From the NCBI GenBank assembly GCA_003524085.1, contig DOEC01000004.1, positions 1-25,402 of the forward strand: 25,402 bases of DNA, in the 5' to 3' direction. Position 1 is the stretch's first letter. The number at the start of each line of letters is the position of its first letter. Positions 22,578 to 25,402 of this stretch are shown here, piece after piece. The DNA comes from Bacillota bacterium (GTDB lineage Bacteria > Bacillota_I > Bacilli_A > RF39 > UBA660). The notes under the pieces were generated by a model. It ran no database searches, was not told the origin of the DNA, and saw only the letters and a list, made by a program, of their open reading frames with translations. A program made the translations under genes and the position numbers.

Positions 22578-23335
22578 AATTTACCTCCTAAAAGTTTATA
22601 GTCAAGTATGTATTTATCTATTAAATTATAGTCTATTAAATATTTATTTAACATCACTATAAAAGGAAGTCCAAGTCCAAGTCTTTTCATAATCTTTTCT
22701 TCATTTAATACACTCATCGTTTTACCACTTACTATTATTTTTTCTTTATCAGTTATTATTATCTCATCACCAAATAAGCTGCTTTCTATATCTGTTGTAA
22801 AATTAAATATTATAAGACCATCTCTTTTAAATTCATTTAACACATTTAAAGTAGTAATTAAGTCCTCTTTATCTAGACTACTTAATAAATTATCAATAAC
22901 TAATAGTTTAGGTTCCACTATTAAAGAACACATAATATTTAAAACAACTTTTTTGCTTACTGGTAAACTACTAGGACTTACTTCTAAATAATTATTAAAA
23001 TTAAATTTATTAGATAGTTCTAGAATACTTTTGTCCATACTCTCTTTTTTCATACCAAGACTTTCAAGTGGAAAAGCAAGTTCATCCATTACAGTTTCAG
23101 CGTGCTCGGTATTAATAAAGTTATAACTAGACAACCTAATAAGTTTATAATACTTTGTAATATTCTTTTTACTAGCCTTACTAAAATTCAATGTTACATA
23201 ATCATTCTCATTTATTAGCATTATATTTTTAATTAAATAATCATTCATTTCTCCATAAAAAGTTATGTAGTTACTTTGTTTAGATTTAAAACTTATTTTA
23301 TCACTTTCATTATATATAAAATAATCTAAGTTCAT
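22568..23335 (-). CDS. ecfA1: ECF transporter ATPase-like protein, EcfA1 position, without Walker A
   Basis: The product has 255 residues from ATG 23335, with GAGGTGG upstream. The ABC fold is recognisable from the Walker B region PKLLVIDNLLSSLD (142-155) and the following strands, but Walker A is gone: the loop is GEMNDYLIKN (28-37) with no GK(S/T). The signature is LPVSK instead of LSGGQ, the catalytic Glu is Asn149, and the switch His is replaced in FTTD (179-182). Walker B Asp148 and the D-loop SSLD are kept. It is the first gene of the ECF-truA operon, ends in codons (GGAGGTAAATTATGG) that form the next ribosome site, and is intact. Nucleotide hydrolysis by this protein seems unlikely. 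The assignment rests on context and overall pattern. Confidence 0.72.
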   Translation of the reverse strand: MNLDYFIYNESDKISFKSKQSNYITFYGEMNDYLIKNIMLINENDYVTLNFSKASKKNITKYYKLIRLSSYNFINTEHAETVMDELAFPLESLGMKKESMDKSILELSNKFNFNNYLEVSPSSLPVSKKVVLNIMCSLIVEPKLLVIDNLLSSLDKEDLITTLNVLNEFKRDGLIIFNFTTDIESSLFGDEIIITDKEKIIVSGKTMSVLNEEKIMKRLGLGLPFIVMLNKYLIDYNLIDKYILDYKLLGGKLWN

Positions 23336-23356
23336 ACTTTCCACCTCGTTTAATAT

Positions 23357-23385
23357 ATTATACATTAAAGTTTTTTGTTTTTAAA
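23357..23385 (-). promoter_or_regulatory. Promoter of the ECF-truA operon
   Basis: TTTAAA (23385-23380), 17 bases, TATAAT (23362-23357). The -35 matches consensus at four of six positions. Only about ten bases separate the -10 from the first ribosome site. Confidence 0.6.
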
Positions 23386-23412
23386 GAGAAAAAGAAAAGT
23401 TTTTAAACAAAT

Positions 23413-23442
23413 AAAAAACAGGAAATAGTTTATCTATTCCCC
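23413..23442 (-). terminator. Terminator after the ArpU-like gene
   Basis: GGAATAG (23440-23434) pairs with CTATTTCC (23428-23421), with one bulge and a 5-base loop, followed by TG and six T (23418-23413). The stop of the frame-corrected ArpU-like gene lies in the first arm, as in several other genes here. Confidence 0.65.
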
Positions 23443-23935
23443 GACAATTATATTTAAGTAAAACTTAACTAAACAACTCTTTTTAATAACTTGTAGTTTA
23501 GCTTTACTAATATCTAGTTTTTCTGAAATTCTTTCTTCTGTATTTTTTTGAAAAAAATGTTTCTGTTAAATATATAGCTTCTTCATAGGTTAATATTTGT
23601 GAGAGGTTCTTAAGTTTCAAATAGAATGTATTTGTAAACGCTTCATATTTAGCTTTGTTTTCAACATACTTTTCTACTCTACTTATAGGAGAACTGGTTT
23701 TAATTTCACTATTAAAACCAAAACTACTACTTGAATACATTCCTAAAGTATAATAAGTTTTAGAGTCATTTAATTTATCAAAATATCTGAATATTTCTTT
23801 CTTTAGATTAGTGTAATATATTTCATTAACTAGTTCTTTAGATAATAAAGAATTATATATTCCTTTATCCATAGTGATATCTAAAAGTATTGATGGCATT
23901 TGTGAAATTATTTCTAGTGTAATAGTTTCGTTCAT
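23434..23935 (-). pseudogene. ArpU-like phage late-gene regulator, interrupted by a 1-base frame change
   Basis: Translation starts at ATG 23935 behind GGGAGG. The first frame runs about 125 residues and then hits a run of seven A and seven T around one base (23543-23557), after which it reads a basic, meaningless tail to a stop at 23507. Skipping one base there restores a frame that continues as QKNTEERISEKLDISKAKLQ and ends at TAG 23436-23434, inside the terminator. The corrected protein of about 166 residues, with a central VEKYVENKAKYEAF segment and a C-terminal sigma-region-4-like helix-turn-helix, resembles ArpU/RinA-type regulators of phage late genes. The cause may be a real mutation, reversible slippage, programmed frameshifting or a sequence error. 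It has its own promoter and lies downstream of the lysis genes. Family assignment is moderate. Confidence 0.6.
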
Positions 23936-23962
23936 AATTCGCCTCCCATTTATTAATGCTTA

Positions 23963-23994
23963 TTATATTAAAATATTTTGGACTTATTGTCAAC
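23963..23994 (-). promoter_or_regulatory. Promoter of the ArpU-like gene
   Basis: A perfect TTGACA (23994-23989) is followed after 17 bases by TAATAT (23971-23966) and after 20 bases by TATAAT (23968-23963). The -35 begins three bases after the holin stop. Confidence 0.55.
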
Positions 23995-23996
23995 AC

Positions 23997-24383
23997 TTAT
24001 TTTCCTTCTGTTAAATTTTTAAATACATTTAAGAGTTTTTTTGGTAAAGGAAGGTCCATTAGAGCCCAGTTTTCCAATATTGAAATAGCTTCATTTGAAA
24101 TAAAAAAGTATATAGTAATAGTTCTTATTGTACCATCCGTATTGTTTGTTATTTTATCAAAAAGTGAAGCTAAAATTATAATAAACAAATAACCTATTTT
24201 CTTTATAATTCCTTTTAACCCTTTTTTACTATTTAATTCTTTTCTATATATTCCTTTACATACACCTGTAATGTAGTCTAATGCTATAAAAATGATTAAG
24301 GTAGTAATTAATGTATCAATTCCGCCAAATAAGTATGCAAATATACTATTTATAAGACTAAAAATATATTCTAATTTCTTCAT
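23997..24383 (-). CDS. Phage holin, phi-CD119/toxin-secretion type (Holin_4-like)
   Basis: The product has 128 residues with membrane helices near 22-48 and 65-85 and a less hydrophobic third span near 87-108. The segment LIIFIALDYITGVCKGIYRK followed by a KKGLKGIIKKIGYL stretch and the conserved FFISNEAISILEN before LPLPKKL are characteristic of the holin family found beside endolysins in Firmicutes phages and in clostridial toxin loci. Holins form membrane lesions that let the endolysin reach the wall. The start overlaps the endolysin stop by four bases and has AAGGAGAA upstream, so the two are coupled. Confidence 0.88.
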   Translation of the reverse strand: MKKLEYIFSLINSIFAYLFGGIDTLITTLIIFIALDYITGVCKGIYRKELNSKKGLKGIIKKIGYLFIIILASLFDKITNNTDGTIRTITIYFFISNEAISILENWALMDLPLPKKLLNVFKNLTEGK

Positions 24384-25192
24384 AAGTTCTCCTTTATCTT
24401 TAATACTTGACCGACTTTTATTAAATTAGGATTACTTCCTATTATATCTTTATTAATTTTATATAATTCTTGCCAAGTTGTATTATATTTTTTAGCTATC
24501 TTAGTTAAATTGTCTCCCTTTTGCACTGTGTAACTTACTTTATTCGTCTTAACAGGTAGTTTTATTATTTGTCCTACATAAATTAAATTAGCATTCTTGA
24601 TGCTATTCAATTTAACGAGTGATGAAACAGTAGTATTATACATTTTAACTATCTTAGTTAAAGTATCTCCTTTTTTAACAATGTAAACATTATTACTACT
24701 AGTATTATTAGTTTCATTTTCTTCTAACTCTAAAATACTCTTTTCTCCTAAAAGATATGGAACTGGGTCAACCCAAGCATTATCTTTTTTAACTCCAAAA
24801 TGTAAATGTGGTCCAGTTGAATATCCAGTTGAGCCTTTTAAACCTAATTTTTCTCCTTTATCTACACTATCTCCTACTTTTAAATTAACACTACCATATT
24901 TTAAATGGCAATAAGTTGTATAAACATTATTGCCATGGTATAAAGTAACATAATTTCCACTTGGATACTTTTCAGTATAACCGTTGATATTGCTTCTAAC
25001 CGAAGCAACTTTACCTTTTTCAACAGCAATAACAACTGTACCACTTGTTAAATCAACTCCATTATGAAAATTAGTGTTATACATTTCAGTAACATCATTC
25101 CAAAATTTTCTATAACCAAATTTTGATGTCATATAAGAATAGTCAAGCCCTTCAAAGGGGCTTGACTTAATATTATTTATTAAATATGCCAT
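24380..25192 (-). CDS. Phage-type endolysin: M23 metallopeptidase with two LysM domains
   Basis: The product has 270 residues from ATG 25192, directly behind GGAGGG; an ATG at 25207 lies inside the -10/ribosome-site region. The N-terminal domain is a lysostaphin-type (M23) peptidase with the zinc motifs FHNGVDL (HxxxD) and GPHLHFG (HxH), plus YCHL where YAHL is usual. It cuts peptide bridges in peptidoglycan. Two LysM wall-binding repeats follow (NVYIVKKGDTLTKIV... and VSYTVQKGDNLTKIA..., about 45 residues each). There is no signal peptide, consistent with release through the adjacent holin. Cellular M23-LysM hydrolases exist, but those are normally secreted; holin linkage favours a phage origin. 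Confidence 0.9.
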   Translation of the reverse strand: MAYLINNIKSSPFEGLDYSYMTSKFGYRKFWNDVTEMYNTNFHNGVDLTSGTVVIAVEKGKVASVRSNINGYTEKYPSGNYVTLYHGNNVYTTYCHLKYGSVNLKVGDSVDKGEKLGLKGSTGYSTGPHLHFGVKKDNAWVDPVPYLLGEKSILELEENETNNTSSNNVYIVKKGDTLTKIVKMYNTTVSSLVKLNSIKNANLIYVGQIIKLPVKTNKVSYTVQKGDNLTKIAKKYNTTWQELYKINKDIIGSNPNLIKVGQVLKIKENL

Positions 25193-25205
25193 TTTCCCTC
25201 CATTC

Positions 25206-25211
25206 ATTATA
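25206..25211 (-). promoter_or_regulatory. Possible -10 box before the endolysin gene
   Basis: TATAAT lies five bases before the ribosome site, directly after the terminator T-tract. No -35 is seen and the leader would be almost absent, so it may be chance. Confidence 0.25.
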
Positions 25212-25239
25212 AAAGAAAAAGAATAGACCTAAATCTATT
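25209..25239 (-). terminator. Terminator between the edge gene and the endolysin gene
   Basis: AATAGA (25239-25234) pairs with TCTATT (25227-25222) around a 6-base loop, followed by a T-rich run (25221-25211). A longer outer pairing between the A-rich stretch at 25250-25268 and this T-rich run is also possible. Confidence 0.55.
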
Positions 25240-25268
25240 TCTTTAAATCAAATTCTTTTTCTTTTTTA

Positions 25269-25402
25269 TTATTGAACCGTATTTTCATATTTTTCAACTT
25301 TGTTTCTAAAAGTTTCTAATTCTTCTTTCCTTTTCTCATATAGTTCGTTATCAGTCCAGTATTTCAAATCTTTCTTGATAGCACTATACACTTTTTTCTT
25401 AA
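25269..25402 (-). CDS. C-terminal end of an unidentified, highly charged protein (cut by window edge)
   Basis: An open frame enters at the right edge and ends with TAA at 25271-25269, giving 44 residues. The sequence is lysine- and glutamate-rich, with a probable coiled coil (LYEKRKEELETFRNKVEKYE), and ends NTVQ. I do not recognise it. Its position just upstream of endolysin and holin suggests a phage structural or tail-associated protein, by context only. Confidence 0.55.
   Translation of the reverse strand, partial: KKKVYSAIKKDLKYWTDNELYEKRKEELETFRNKVEKYENTVQ

Noticed and set aside
21735..23335. Degenerate ECF ATPases as pseudogenes
   Set aside because: No stop or frameshift occurs in about 1.6 kb, start sites are strong and gene overlaps are maintained, so they are listed as genes.
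1..25402. Recoding of TGA as Trp (mycoplasma code)
   Set aside because: TGG is used for Trp in conserved places and TGA stops fall at the expected ends of the ligase, ABC ATPase, EcfT and endolysin genes, often in ATGA overlaps.

Overview
The window is very AT-rich and every convincing gene lies on the minus strand, so transcription runs from high to low coordinates throughout. Strong AGGAGG-type ribosome binding sites, sigma-A-like promoters, a sortase-type surface protein, LiaF- and ECF-type proteins and an OmpR-type two-component system linked to an ABC transporter point to a low-G+C Gram-positive. An uncultured, gut-type member of class Bacilli (RF39/Erysipelotrichia-like) is my best guess, inferred from style and content only. 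TGG encodes Trp and TGA works as a normal stop (for example the ATGA overlaps at 13999-14002 and 24380-24383), so the code looks standard.

Layout, left to right. 1-457: start of an XRE-family regulator (cut by the edge) and a 33-residue peptide gene with its own promoter, ribosome binding site and terminator. 473-5275: a sortase-anchored beta-helix surface protein, an HPt-REC phosphorelay protein and a hybrid histidine kinase. 5286-9499: an acyl-CoA-ligase-like enzyme under a palindromic promoter, a GNAT acetyltransferase and argS. 9502-14731: ABC ATPase, large FtsX-type permease, OmpR-type response regulator and histidine kinase, a typical peptide-sensing/resistance or envelope-stress set; its promoter carries a tandem 9-bp operator-like repeat. 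14796-16097: a class II Fic gene between two 79-bp, nearly identical, MITE-like direct repeats. 16116-17630: a LiaF-like and a DUF4097-like envelope protein. 17642-18689: a variant desulfoferrodoxin/superoxide reductase and a DUF308 membrane protein. 18643-20240: a HipA/CtkA-like kinase and a class III Fic protein in one operon, bracketed by a second, unrelated pair of 43-bp direct repeats. 20262-23385: truA behind an ECF transporter module (EcfT and two ABC ATPases). 23413-25402: a phage-type block with endolysin, holin and an ArpU-like regulator interrupted by a frame change.

The most interesting points are: (i) both ECF ATPases have lost canonical nucleotide-binding residues although their frames are intact; (ii) two Fic genes of different regulatory classes lie within about 5.5 kb, each bracketed by its own direct-repeat family, one paired with a HipA-like kinase; (iii) a tiny peptide gene with a G9 tract sits beside an XRE regulator; (iv) the superoxide reductase lacks one iron-ligand histidine; (v) intrinsic terminators repeatedly overlap the next promoter or contain the stop codon, indicating strong compaction.

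The longest gene-free stretches (472 to the peptide start, 14674-14893, 15971-16115, 23336-23433) are all under about 250 bases and contain the listed promoters, terminators and repeats. I saw no tRNA, rRNA, riboswitch or CRISPR array.
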